Source: Craspedostauros australis
Taxonomy: Eukaryota > Bacillariophyta > Bacillariophyceae > Mastogloiales > Achnanthaceae
Direction of reading: 5' to 3'
DNA: 64,000 nucleotides
Assembly: GCA_026770025.1 (NCBI GenBank)
Contig: JAMXDE010000048.1
Span: forward strand, 372,001 to 436,000
A program made the translations under genes and the position numbers. Below are positions 40,476 through 52,000 of this stretch, piece by piece. How positions within the stretch are numbered: position 1 is the first letter of the stretch; every line of letters starts with the position of its first letter. Below the pieces are notes generated by a model. The model made no database searches. It saw only the letters and a list, made by a program, of their open reading frames with translations, and was not told the origin of the DNA.

Positions 40476-42286
40476 AGCTCAAGAGAGAGAGAGAGAGAGA
40501 GAGAGTGGCACCGCGCATTTCTGGAACTGCATGTGCATTCACGGCAGGGCAGTATTCTATTTTTGCAAGAATAGCCTCCGAATCCAAGATCCTCAGAAGA
40601 GGAGAGCGAATGAATTGCATCCGGCTCTTCTGACTGGTGGAGGCACTCCAGCACACCCCAGAACAATCTCCACCAACACAACATCGCAGAACGATCGTAT
40701 CATCAACAATATTATATTCTAGAATACGATCTATTGTAGTCATAATCATAGAGAGAGACAACACGTGTACTCGTATGTTTGCGTTGCGTCCCATGGCATG
40801 ATTATGTGGCTCGCATGAAGGATAGCGTTGCACGACCACGAGTAAGAAGATAGAAGACCTCGCGCAAGAAAGGCACGGCATCAACACGGAGGAAGGTCGT
40901 CTTCCACCATTGGCAAACATGGGATCTACACTTATCACGCGAGCTATGAGCTGCCATGCCATAGCATGCCATCCTCTACCACAAAAAACACCACTGAATT
41001 TCAACTGCCTCCTTGTCATTCCCTCACCACCCTCATGCCTCCTCTCACCTCAACTCGACTCCCCTTCGCTCCGATTCCGACAATCGAACATCCACGCAAG
41101 ACGGACGAAGAATCGGAACAGGATCCGGACATCTTCGTTGACAGCTGCGTTCTGGACACCTTTCTGCTTCGGTTTCATCAACACGGGTGACATGCGCAAG
41201 TCGAAGTGCCTTGTCGAAAGATACGGGTACGAACACGACTACTTTGCGGGAGTAAACACGATTGAGAAGCCAACACGAAACGTCTTCGCTGCCTTGTAGA
41301 TACCCTCTAGTTGGTATTTACTGTAGTACCAAACGAATAGACAAGTGTCTCGTTTACGGTTTTGATGTACTTTCAGTCTTGCGGGTACGAGCTGCAAGGT
41401 TTTTTCTATCCCAAGGAACAACATCGAACAGGATCCTTCGAAAGTGATCGTCGAAAAGTGCGACACGGCTGCGACATGCTTGAGCATTCTTCTCATGGAA
41501 TGGCCCAGAATTGTGCTGACGCCGGTACAAGGTCTACGAAGCTGCACGAATGGACCAGAAGACTGCACGAAATGGACGTGTCAATTCTCGCTGTGCAGTC
41601 ACATCCGAACGCGCGATTGGGCCAACCAAGCCGAAAACAGACAGATCGCTTCTTTCTTCGTCATCTTGGTTCCCACAGGACGGAGAAAAGCGGCACGCAA
41701 TCGTCGGCGCTGTTGGTGTTTGGCCGGTTCAGCCGTGCGATGTGTCGGTGTTCGTGCACCACGTGCTGGTTTGTGCGTTATGCGGCGTTGCGGTTCCTCC
41801 TCTGTTTTGTGTGCGTTCTACCTCATGTATGTTTTTGTGCGCGTCTGCGCGTGTGAGAGTTTTGCTCGTATTCTTGCCCTTCGTGTGTTTGTGCGCTACG
41901 AGTTGCACAACGCGATTTATCGTGTTACAGCTGGCGGCCACCTCAAGCCTTTGCACACAAACAAAACAGCGCAACAAAAAACAACACCAACAACCACATC
42001 CAACGAGAAGTCGACGGACGATCCCCTAAGAGAGACAGCCCCAAACAGCATCCCTTCCCAGTAGACTTGTAGCTTTGCGTCAACAGAGCATTACAGGTCG
42101 CATACAAACCCCCCACACACAGCATCACAGCACCACCGACAACAAGCGAGACAGGCAGCGTCCGGATCAGCGACAGCGTTCATGACACAAACAACAACCT
42201 TCACAAACTTCCAGAAGCAATAGAATACGAACAACAACAACAAGCAACGCAACAACCCAACACAAGCAGACACAGACACAGACACC
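40476..42286. other. Intergenic region
   Basis: 1.8 kb without a supported gene. It contains a (GA)n tract at 40482-40505 just after the ankyrin stop codon, AATATTATATTCTAGAATACGA at about 40708, TACTCGTA at 40768, and a CAA/ACA-rich leader (42220-42286) before the next gene. ORFs around 41360-42064 overlap in three frames and carry no domain. Confidence 0.4.
40482..40505. repeat. (GA)n microsatellite
   Basis: Twelve GA units starting 6 bp after the ankyrin-gene stop codon, so probably in the 3' UTR. Confidence 0.85.
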
Positions 42287-43912
42287 ATGCAGAAGAACAA
42301 CGCAAACAACGATAACAGCAACAGCAACGACAATGGAGTCCCATCCATGCCGCGACCGCAGCGCATGGGAGCCGCACGTGCGGCCGCTCCTAGTCCGGAA
42401 CCGTACGGAGGTTCGCTCTTCAGATCCGTCAGCATGGCCGTTCCAAGCCACTCCACGACTCTCGGCGGTCCCATGCTCCGCGGCATCCCAGACCAGTCCA
42501 AGAGCAGCCCAAGCACGCTCCAGACAGCCGGATCGGACAACGCAGCCTTCAAGGCCCCACCCATGCCGCTGAAGATCAGACCAGCCGCGAAACTCGGAGC
42601 TTCTCGTGGAGTCGGAAACCCCATTACTCCCGCGAAACTCGTGACTCAATCGACTCCGTACGAATGGAAGGTGGACACGGTGCCACCATCAATCCCGATG
42701 TACCACCCCGTCGATCTCCGCACCAGCCTGCAGCTCGTCAACGGCGCAGCAACCCTCGAGGCCGTCCACGAGACCACCTGCCGCCTGAGCAAGTTCATGC
42801 ACCAGCACTCCATCCACAGCCAGTACAGCTCTAAGGACAACAACGAGAATCCGTTCGAAGATGATCTCGTTCGTGTGACATGCGTGACTCCCAACATGAA
42901 CCATTTCTGCATCCAGCTGTGGACCCTCCCAGAGGAGCCATCCACGCTCATCATCGAGATGCAGAGACGTCAGGGATGCTGCATGGAGCACCAGCGCATC
43001 CGCAAGGCTCTCTACCGTCTCCTGAAGAACGAGGACGGCGACGCCACCGACTCTTCCTCCGAGGCAGGCACAACCGCCTCCACCGGGAACAAGGCCGACG
43101 CCCTCCTCAACAAGGTCTGCGACAACGCCGTCAAGACCGCAAGGACCCTTCCGGGAAAGCTCCCACCACCGCTCCCACGCGGCTTCGCGTTCGGCAAGGC
43201 CGTGCCACCGGTTCCGAAGGGAATGAGCTTCGCAGGCATGAAGCCAGGCAAGCAAACCGAAGAGCAGGAACATTTGCACGCCATCGACATGTGCCGCAAC
43301 TTGCTCACGGCCCACAACCGCAGGGATCAGCACGAGCTGGGACTCGATTCCTTGGTCGGCATCTGCGACTCCCACAAGGTCTCCGCAAAGCTCGCAGAGC
43401 GCGCCAGCAAGACCGTCGTCTGCCCAGGTACCAACGACTGCGCCATTCAAGACGCCGTCCTCCAGTACTGCCGCGACAACCAGCGCCCAGGGGACTCCGC
43501 CGATGGTGGAGAGACCAAGGAGGACATCGACAGCGACGAGATGGGCTGGTACGGTGGCTACGCCGAAGGCCGCCACTACCGCACCATGCACGTCCTTGCG
43601 CTGCGCATCATCAGCCAGTCCCTCCAGCTCGCAACCGAGGGCGACCTCGATGCCACCTTCCTCTCCGACGTCACCAGCTGCTGCACCTACAACCTCCAGG
43701 TCGCCCAGCACCGTCCGTTGGAGGCCGAGCTCTCCGCACGCTGCCTGCGCATCCTCATCGAGCGCTGCAGCGGTGCATCCCAGGCCACCTCTCTCGCCAC
43801 CCCACCACCCTCCTGCGTCATGGACGCCCAAGTCCACGGCCAGGTCTACCACGCCGGTCTTCACCGCGAGTGCGGCATGCTCTTGCAGCTCCAGGAACAG
43901 CTTCAGCATTGA
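42287..43912 (+). CDS. 541-residue protein of the QRRQGCC family, paralogue of the 34192 gene
   Basis: ATG 42287 (MQKNNANND) to TGA. Residues 1-125 are disordered and Pro/Ser-rich. The folded block at about 140-250 contains VHETTCRLSKFMHQHSI, FCIQLWTLPEEPSTLIIEMQRRQGCC and RIRKALYRLL. A second block (about 330-380) has DMCRNLLTAHNRRDQHELGL, and a third (about 465-541) has CTYNLQVAQHRPLEAELSARC and a terminal Leu/Gln helix. Block order matches the 1028-residue protein, which has longer linkers. Codons end almost always in C or G (AAC, AAG, CTC, GAG) and the leader is CAA-rich, suggesting high expression. The middle blocks look like helical repeats of an armadillo/HEAT kind, but I cannot prove that. 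Confidence 0.87.
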   Translation: MQKNNANNDNSNSNDNGVPSMPRPQRMGAARAAAPSPEPYGGSLFRSVSMAVPSHSTTLGGPMLRGIPDQSKSSPSTLQTAGSDNAAFKAPPMPLKIRPAAKLGASRGVGNPITPAKLVTQSTPYEWKVDTVPPSIPMYHPVDLRTSLQLVNGAATLEAVHETTCRLSKFMHQHSIHSQYSSKDNNENPFEDDLVRVTCVTPNMNHFCIQLWTLPEEPSTLIIEMQRRQGCCMEHQRIRKALYRLLKNEDGDATDSSSEAGTTASTGNKADALLNKVCDNAVKTARTLPGKLPPPLPRGFAFGKAVPPVPKGMSFAGMKPGKQTEEQEHLHAIDMCRNLLTAHNRRDQHELGLDSLVGICDSHKVSAKLAERASKTVVCPGTNDCAIQDAVLQYCRDNQRPGDSADGGETKEDIDSDEMGWYGGYAEGRHYRTMHVLALRIISQSLQLATEGDLDATFLSDVTSCCTYNLQVAQHRPLEAELSARCLRILIERCSGASQATSLATPPPSCVMDAQVHGQVYHAGLHRECGMLLQLQEQLQH

Positions 43913-44751
43913 GCAACACTGGGTCATTCAATGTCGTGTTGTCACACCCAGCACTCGAAGGCACTAGTGCATCAGCGACTGCTACAATCATACTGGTACC
44001 AATACACCGAGGTCTGATTTTGGACAGCAAGAACATGAGGGAAATAGTTCCGTGCTTGCGAAGCCGTGGCGGCGATCGTGAAGCCGTCGCGCTCCGCAGC
44101 ATGGTCATTAAATTTTAGCTGATATACTAGAATACTATTAGTGTACATACTCTATTCTCCATCCACTGACTAAGGAATGGGATGGAATGGTGGAACACAG
44201 CATCCTGTGGTCTTCGTTGGGTCTCTCATCGCATCGTGGGTTGAGACGAGGGAGGGACAAGCAGAGACTCTCCCTTCCGCTTCGTCAGCCAACTCACAAC
44301 ACTGATTGGAGAAGCACACCTGTGTATGTGAATGCAGAATAATTGGTGCGCGTGCGACCTACCGATGATACCCCATCTTGTGTGTGTGAGTGAGTGGGGT
44401 GGGTGTTCTCGAAGCGCACCCTTCTCACAAAGCAGTCAAAACACGGGCGCAGGCACAACCACCACAAGGCGATCTTTCGAAGTCTCCCAACATGACACTT
44501 CACGATCCATCAACATTAGAGTTCTGTTTGTTGCGCACAAACTTTCAACGAATGGATCGCAAACTGAAGGTGGCCACGATGATACATGACTTTGCTGCGT
44601 TCATGTGTCACCTCGAGTCCAAGCCATTCAGCCAACAATCCGTCTAGAGCGCGACGTTATATCAACACCGATTCATGTGACAGCGCAACCAAGCACAGCA
44701 CTCTGCACTGGACATCACAGCCGTCCATCACGCTGGCGCGCACACAGCAAG
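43913..44751. other. Intergenic region
   Basis: 839 bp. The frame of the next gene is open from 44605 but has no ATG before 44752, so that part is treated as leader. TGATATACTAGAATACTATTA lies at about 44119. Nothing else is supported. Confidence 0.4.
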
Positions 44752-46071
44752 ATGACAAGTGTGCGTGGCGATGGATCCAAACCAGCATCGATGGCGTCGA
44801 ACATCGACCGGTGTGCCTGGCACGGCTTCCTCCACAGCGGATGCACGTGGGATGACTTTGTGGCATGCCATCCAACCTCGGTGCACATCTGTCACGCCAT
44901 CTTCATCCTTCGCAGACCAGCCCATGAGATCGGGAGCGTCCGGCACGACGTTGCCGTCCAGTTGGGATGTGACGTCTTCGTTGGGGTGGTTCCACCGCAA
45001 CAGGATGGAGGGCATGTCATCGATACTGGCGATCACAATCATGAACAGTGCAGCAGCAGAAACAGCGGCGGTAACGTTCTCCAAGATGACGACCTGGCAG
45101 ATCTCATCCAGCAAGTTGTCAGCTTGTACTGCGCCACGGACCGAACTTCCTATACTCCAAGACAGGATGAAAGCAGCACCAAGCAGATCACCACATCCTG
45201 TTCCAAATGGATGAAGCCTGTCCTGCGTGGCATGCTGGCAGACAGCAGAGACAACTGCCCCATCCAGGCACTGCACGTGACAGACTGCTCTGACATCGAC
45301 GCGGACTCGTCTCGCATGATGGGGCAGATCAACTGCACGTATCTGGAATTGAAGCGATGCTCGTTTGCGGACAGCGATGGCCACATCTTCCTGCGAAGCC
45401 TGCAGCAGCGGTCCAGGATCAACGACGCCAGCATCGACGAAGGTCGCAATCAACCTCTGAGCAAGCTGTGCCTCCACAATACCAACATCGACGCTGCGCA
45501 CCTCAAGCCAACGATGCGGACGCTCACGTCGCTGAAGTCGTTGCACCTATATGGATGCGAAGATGACGACAATACGCACGCATGCAATTGGTTGCAGTGG
45601 GTCGACGCCATCCGCGCAAGTCCGAGCCTCACATCCGTCTTCATCAACGGCCGATGCCAGGCCAAGACATGGAGCATGTGCTTGCTGGCGCTTCTCAAAC
45701 TGCGCAACATACAGCGGATTGGCTTCTTCCTGGATTCGACTCCTCCCAACGCGACCGACGCGGCGTCTGGTGCAATCGCGGAAGCATTGCAGAACAATCG
45801 GAGACTGCTGAGCTTTCACTGTTTCGCGTATCCCAACCCGTGGATCTGGCGATGCTTCGATCACACGATGCGCCGCAACAAGGACGCGCAGCTTGCGCAT
45901 CGATACATGAACACTGCGCGTGGATGCGTTCGAACAGGAAAGGAGAAAGCCTTCATGCTGACGTGCCTCATGTCCGACTGTTGCATCGGAAGTTGTCCAG
46001 ATCGATTGTTCGCTTTCATCAAAGATCACAATCAGCTGATAGCAGATGAAGTGCGAGGAAGCGCAACATAG
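44752..46071 (+). CDS. Leucine-rich-repeat (RNI-like) protein
   Basis: First ATG of the frame at 44752 (MTSVRGDG), 439 residues. Residues about 10-60 are a Cys/His-containing start (CAWHGFLHSGCTWDDF). From about 170 there are LRR-type strands spaced 25-30 residues: IQALHVTDC, CTYLELKRC, LSKLCLHNTNI, LKSLHLYGC, LTSVFINGR, IQRIGFFLD and RLLSFHCF. This is the ribonuclease-inhibitor type with Cys or Asn after the strand. The tail (about 360-439) is helical and Cys-rich. LRR surfaces bind proteins. There is no signal peptide or kinase, so it is probably cytosolic or nuclear. The partner is unknown. Confidence 0.78.
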   Translation: MTSVRGDGSKPASMASNIDRCAWHGFLHSGCTWDDFVACHPTSVHICHAIFILRRPAHEIGSVRHDVAVQLGCDVFVGVVPPQQDGGHVIDTGDHNHEQCSSRNSGGNVLQDDDLADLIQQVVSLYCATDRTSYTPRQDESSTKQITTSCSKWMKPVLRGMLADSRDNCPIQALHVTDCSDIDADSSRMMGQINCTYLELKRCSFADSDGHIFLRSLQQRSRINDASIDEGRNQPLSKLCLHNTNIDAAHLKPTMRTLTSLKSLHLYGCEDDDNTHACNWLQWVDAIRASPSLTSVFINGRCQAKTWSMCLLALLKLRNIQRIGFFLDSTPPNATDAASGAIAEALQNNRRLLSFHCFAYPNPWIWRCFDHTMRRNKDAQLAHRYMNTARGCVRTGKEKAFMLTCLMSDCCIGSCPDRLFAFIKDHNQLIADEVRGSAT

Positions 46072-49000
46072 GAGACGGAGGATCAAGCACGAATAAAATA
46101 GAGAGCTTGCGTACTATTATTATGAGGCAATGGAGAGGAGTTGCGAGACATCGAGGATCGACACAGAATCGCTGCATCGGACGTCATCATTGAAGGCGAT
46201 CTTCTGCCTTCGCTCCGCATGATGATGCTTCCGAAGTGGAGGAGGGAGGGAAGGAGGGAGGTACATCGAAGTCTGTGTGAAGGAGGGCAGTGGGTCCAAG
46301 ACCAGAACGGCACACAGAGAGAGCACGGACAAGAAACAACCTGTCATGGATCGCGCGAAGCAATCAACAGAGCATCACTCCAACCAATGCCAAACGCGAA
46401 TCCGACGCCCTTGTGGATTGCAGCGATTGGCGCGACGACCAATCTGACACGAAGCCCAGAACCTTCGCAGGACCTTGGTGTCTTGCCTTGCCGTGAGATT
46501 GATGTCGCTGTCTTGGACAGAATGCGTACAATAGTAGTAGTTCGCACAGCCGAACAAGGAAAGCGTTTTGGGCCGTCGGTCCTTCAGGCTTCGTTGTTTG
46601 CGACGGAGAGAAGTCAAAACGTACTATACAGCTACAACACCCAAATCCATTGAGACGTTCCAAAGGTCTTCATCAATTCCCACCCAAGAGATGATGGTGT
46701 CATGATGATGATGATGATGATGATAGCCGGCGTAACCATTTGCCCGATCCGATGCTCCCGGACATGATTCGGGCGAGTGGTGGATGAGGGAGACTAACGG
46801 AGCCTTGTGGGAATGCAATTCCTCCGCTCGGTTGTACTGTAGCTCGTAGACCAACCTGATCTTTGACCTCCGAGTTCTGCGCTGTGGATGATTGTGTTGG
46901 TTGTGTTGGCCATGTTGCATCTTCTGATACGACAACAGCAACAACAGCAATGCTACACTTGAAGAGCGTAGGTTTTAGGCAAGAGAATGAAGTCTCCACG
47001 ACGCTCCTGAGAGTAAGTCTCCACACATACCACAGCCATAAGAAAGGATGCGGATACAGTTATCTTATTTCAACCCTCTGCGCGCAGTTGCATCAACAAG
47101 GAAATTGCAACAACGGAGCTGCCGAAGTCAGGTCCAGCAGCACGATCAACTCATGATGGACGTTTGTGGAGTTGAGGTTAGCTGTTGCTCTGTCTCTCTC
47201 TCTCTCTCTTTGTCGCCCATGCCAGGCAGCGTCAGAAACATCAACCTGCGCGATCCTCTTGCGCGCAACGACGGCCGATCTTGCTTCCTCGCAATTTCAT
47301 CACCGCCATGGCCGGAATCAATCACACACTCTCTCTCTCTCTCTCCAGAGATACAGCGGGAGTGACATGATTGATTGATCGGTGTCGTCACTCCTTGTGC
47401 CCACATGCCTGCCCTCCTCACTACCCACATCATCTCTCCATCCTGCTCTACCCATCACCATCTCCTTGGCGTGAACCAACGTGTGGAGAGACAATTTCTC
47501 CAAGTTGGCATTAAATGTTCGCCCAGCGATACTCGCAGAGAGCGACATCAGTTCTCACCATTCTCCCTTTTGTGCATTTTCGGTTTTGCGCAAACGACCT
47601 TCGGCGAATAATCGCTTGTGTTCTCCGCATGCATTGCTTTGGGGTGTGAAGGATGTTCACGGCACACGACAGGATAAGTGCAAAACTTCCGCAACCGGAG
47701 CCCGGAAGGAGAAGAGAGAGAGAGAGAGCGCTGCGTGTTTGTGGACACGATACGACTAAAAGGCCCAAGCTGCGAGTACTCGTAAGATAATTGTGACAGA
47801 AGGAGCACGAGGCGCGCAAAAGTAGGATGACATTGCGCTGTGTCGAAATGGGGAACGAAATGGGAACAGGAATGATGAGGCAACTGTCGTGGCGGGTGGA
47901 TTTCACGGAACGCCTCACGATGATTGTGTTGGACCGCTCTGTCGTCGTCGTCTCTCTCTCTCTCTCTCTTTGGAGCAAGTTCAGGAGAGCAGCATTGTGG
48001 GCGCCATCAAAAGTTGCTATTTCGCGAAGCAAGACATGGTCCCGTTCCTTCTGGAGGTACTCCATTTGGTGAACACGATCGTGCAAAAGTGTTGACTGAA
48101 GAAGACACATATCTTGCATGTCGATCGTGACGCTCTGGCAGTTTCGCCGCGTTTCTGTTGCCCTTCGTGCAGACTAAGCGAGCATTTGGGTCTTGCGGTA
48201 AATAAAAACATAACATGATTATGACCATTGTGCGTTCTATCAGATATGATTTGTGTTGGATATGATCGAGACACTACTATAACAATTAAAAAACAATTAA
48301 ACCGTATACCCCGGATACGTCCTAAGAAGACGCGGCTGCGTTTTCCGCCCCCTTCCTTCGAACAACGATGGAGTCGTCGCTGGCGCAACGCTGTTGGTAT
48401 CAGGTCATTGTTTGCCTTTGTCAATTGCACGAACTGCCCATTCCGCAGCAACCAAAAGCAAAGACAGACTGCATGTACACCACGCCTCGCCGTAACAACA
48501 AGAACAGGAGGGAAGCGTCGAGCCCAGGTACCATCGCACGAGCGCAGGACATTGACACAAACCGAACAACACAAGCGTTCGCGCTGATCAGCACCAAACA
48601 CGGACGCAGACACACGCCTGCGGAGGGTCCATTTCGCACCTCTGGCAGAGCAGTAGTAGAATACGATCCATCAGTACTCTGTTGATACCATACCATAGCT
48701 CGGACCATACGTCGGACCATACGCAGATCAGCATCCGCACCTCGACGAATCCCACCAAGAGATAGAGTGCAATAAAAGCGACAAACCGCGCCACCATTCG
48801 CATCCATCGCTGAGGCTTCTTCTTCACTTGACGCAAGAGCCCATCTTGAGGTGGCCTCATTTCAAAGAACGGCGCCCTTCCATCTTCTTCCTCGGCTGGT
48901 TGCATCACACGCAGCGTGGAAAGAAGAGGAGACCACAAACGGAACCTGCTCTATCACACCTGTTGTAGTACACTCGTAGCTCGTACGACTATTCTACGTG

Positions 49001-49084
49001 TGAATTCCATCCGAGACTCGAGGTGGCCATAGCATCCACAAGCGCAGCATTCACAGAGAGGTGGACAGGAGCAACTTGAACAAC
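46072..49084. other. 3-kb intergenic region rich in (CT/GA)n tracts
   Basis: No gene is supported. Microsatellites are (ATG)n at 46703-46724 and (CT)n or (GA)n at 47191-47209, 47328-47347, 47712-47728 and 47951-47969. A TACTCGTA lies at 47777. The ORFs here are low-complexity and overlap on both strands. The right end is the promoter side of the cyclase gene. Confidence 0.4.
47191..47969. repeat. Cluster of four (CT/GA)n microsatellites
   Basis: Perfect tracts of 17-20 bp at 47191, 47328, 47712 and 47951, in both CT and GA orientation. The sequence between them is not repetitive, so this is a cluster of separate tracts, not one decayed array. Confidence 0.8.
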
Positions 49085-52000
49085 ATGAACAACATGCAAT
49101 CGCAAGGCCAGCAACAACAACAACAACAACAACGAGAAGAACAGTACGATGATGAAATACTGAGCCTTCAGGGTTCCAACAGGCAGTTGACAACGGCGGC
49201 GAGAACAGGCGATGTTGGACAGATGCTGGGTACTTCGCAGGCGATCCTGGGTGCCGGGATCGGTGACCGCGGTCCCGCGGGCGCAGCCTACCTGGGGGAG
49301 AGCATCGTAGAGGACGGGAGCAGCCATCGGGGGGCGATGTCCGGCACCAACTCCACGCCCACCAGGATCCGCACCACTGATTCTGTCCTGGGGGGCTCCA
49401 CCAGCACCAACCAGGTCGAATGGGGCAGACGCGTGGACAAGCGCGTGCGCCGCATGCGCGAGTACCTCCTCTTCCTCCTCATCGGCGCCACGCTATTCAT
49501 CAGTCTCACCATCTACTACACCATCTTCTTCAACCAGGTCAACCAGTTCGAGGATCAGTTCACGAGCATCTCCGTTCAGTACCTCGATCGGATACAGGAG
49601 CAGTTCGAGTCCACCATCACCGTCCTCACGACCATCGGTGAGAGCCACACCATCACAACGCCAACCGCCAACCTTAACGGAGACGTGGACGTGGACGTGG
49701 ACGTGAGCAGCACACAGACGGACCAGCAGCGGGACAGGCGGCTCGATTCTACTCTCAAGGCCTCGAATACATACCCCCAGGACTGGCCATTCCGCATTGT
49801 CCCAGGCCAGGACTGGCCCGTCATTGCTGCATCCACTCTCTCCATTGGCGACTTTGGTTGGACAGCGATTGTGCCCGTGATTCCCAACAATGACACTGTG
49901 CGAGCACAGTACGAGGCATACGTGGAGGAGACCAAGTCTGCGTGGATGCCGCCCACGCAAGCTTACAACCAGAGGATAATCCGACAGTGGAGACAGACAT
50001 TCCTGGGGAACGAGGACATCCCCGAAGGACAACAGCAGCCTCCCAACTTCTCGAACGCCATCTTCAATTCGAAAACCTTGACGGATCAGCAGGCCTCCAG
50101 GAACTCCACCGTCAACGCCATCTTCGAACACGAGCCAGACGATCCAGACTACTACCGAGTCCAGCCACCGCAGACTGGTCCCTACTACCCCATCCACCAG
50201 AGCTACCCGCTCGCGCCCATCAACCTCAACTACAACCTCATGTCTCACGAAGTCTACGGCAAGGAGCTGCAGGTCGCCTTGGAGCTCTTCAAGCGTCAGC
50301 AGCACATCTACACCATGTACGTTGGCACGTTGACCGAGGCGACGGGTGTCGGTCCAAGGGACAGGCCCAACGCAAAGGGGGAGACGAGGAAGAATTTGAA
50401 CTACCAAGGCCTCAAGCTCAGGCAGCCGGCCAGCATGTTCTTTGTACCCATCAAGGCCGGACTAAGGACGGCGACTGAGGGAATCCTGGACTCCGATTCG
50501 ACCGATGATGATGATGATGGTGAGACCACACCGGATGCCATCTGGATTGCCAAATTCCGATGGATCCCCATGCTGCAACCGCGAAGCTTCTCGGAGAAGG
50601 CCGAAGGCATGCAGATTGTTCTGGTGCACAACTGTCGGGGGTACGAGACGGACAGCGAATCGGGAAAGATGAAGGAGGTCGTCGAGCAGCTCAGCACGAC
50701 CACGTTCCAAGTCAACGAGGATCTGGGAGTGGAATGGTTGGGTTTTGGAGATTTGCACAAATCGACGCTCAATTACCTCGAGGAATCCGCAGTTCTGCGT
50801 CAGCCCATCCTGCGACGTACACCGGACGCCTTCCGAACCCTCAGCTCCACCATGGAGGGCTGCGCACAGTTCGAGTACGAGCTGCGGCTGTACCCATCGC
50901 AGAAGATGAAGGACAACTTCTTCAACTTGGCGCCGATCGGGTACACCGTGCTCGTGCTGGTCGTATTTGCTGTCACGTCCCTGATCTTTATCGGGTACGA
51001 CTACTACGTGGATCGACGGCAGCGGCTGGTCATGCAATCCGCCGAGCGACACCACGCCATCGTCTCATCGCTGTTCCCAAAACGAATCCGGGAACGTCTC
51101 TTCAAGTCCGTCGATGTAGAAGTCACATCCAGCAGACGCCGTGCGCAGTCGGGGGAAGCCATCCCAGCGGAGGTGACGGACAACTCAATCCATGGTCGCA
51201 TGCTGACGCAACGTGCCAGACTCCGCAGTGCCCTGGCCGCGGCCGCTCCAACTTTGACCGCGCCTCCAAAGGGGAACGAAAAGTCGGAAAGCAACGACAG
51301 CGAAGGTCACTCCTTCTACAACGACGCCTCGCTTTCGGGCGGTAACCACGACGACAAGGACGGCGATACGGGGACCCACTCCGAGGATGGGGCAAGCAAA
51401 CACGCGATGATGTCAAACGCATCCACGCACAGCAGACTGCTGAGGCCCGGCCGCAGCCTCGTCAAGTCGTTCCTGGGAGGAGGCAACAAGGACAGCACGT
51501 GGGCGAAGGGGGCCTCTTCGCACCAGCGCGTCACCTTCCTTGGAAGTGGTATGGGCGCCTCAACGCACAGCCGACGATCGGGCAGCGGCAGTACTGCCAT
51601 GGCACAGTCCAGCGCCATCGCAGATCTCTTCACCCAGACCACGGTTCTGTTCGCAGATATCGACGGGTTCACGGCGTGGTCATCGAGCCGCGAACCAACG
51701 CAGGTGTTCATCTTGCTCGAGACGGTCTACGGCGAATTCGACACGCTGGCTGACAAACGCGATGTCTTCAAGGTGGAAACCATCGGTGACTCCTACGTCG
51801 CCGTCACTGGACTCCCCGATCCGCAGCCCAATCACGCCGTCATCATGACACGTTTCGCTTACGAGATGCAGGTCCAAATGACGTCGGTCACGCGCGAGCT
51901 TGTGGTGGAGCTGGGACCCGACACGGCCGATCTGTCCCTGCGCGTTGGATTGCATTCAGGCCCTGTCATCGCCGGCGTCCTGCGCGGACAGAAGTCGCGA

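Noticed and set aside
41444..42064. Plus-strand frame of 206 codons
   Set aside because: Overlaps two other long frames, is Cys/Arg-rich and resembles translated leader of the next gene.
42689..43927. Minus-strand frame of 412 codons across the 541-residue gene
   Set aside because: Antisense shadow caused by the strong C/G-ending codon bias of the real gene; its own composition (Val/Gly/Ala) has no domain.
46141..46653. Plus-strand frame of 170 codons after the LRR gene
   Set aside because: Starts without ATG context, overlaps equally long frames on the other strand and carries no recognisable sequence.
47191..47969. A CRISPR-like or satellite array
   Set aside because: The repeats are simple dinucleotide tracts with unrelated sequence between them and uneven spacing.
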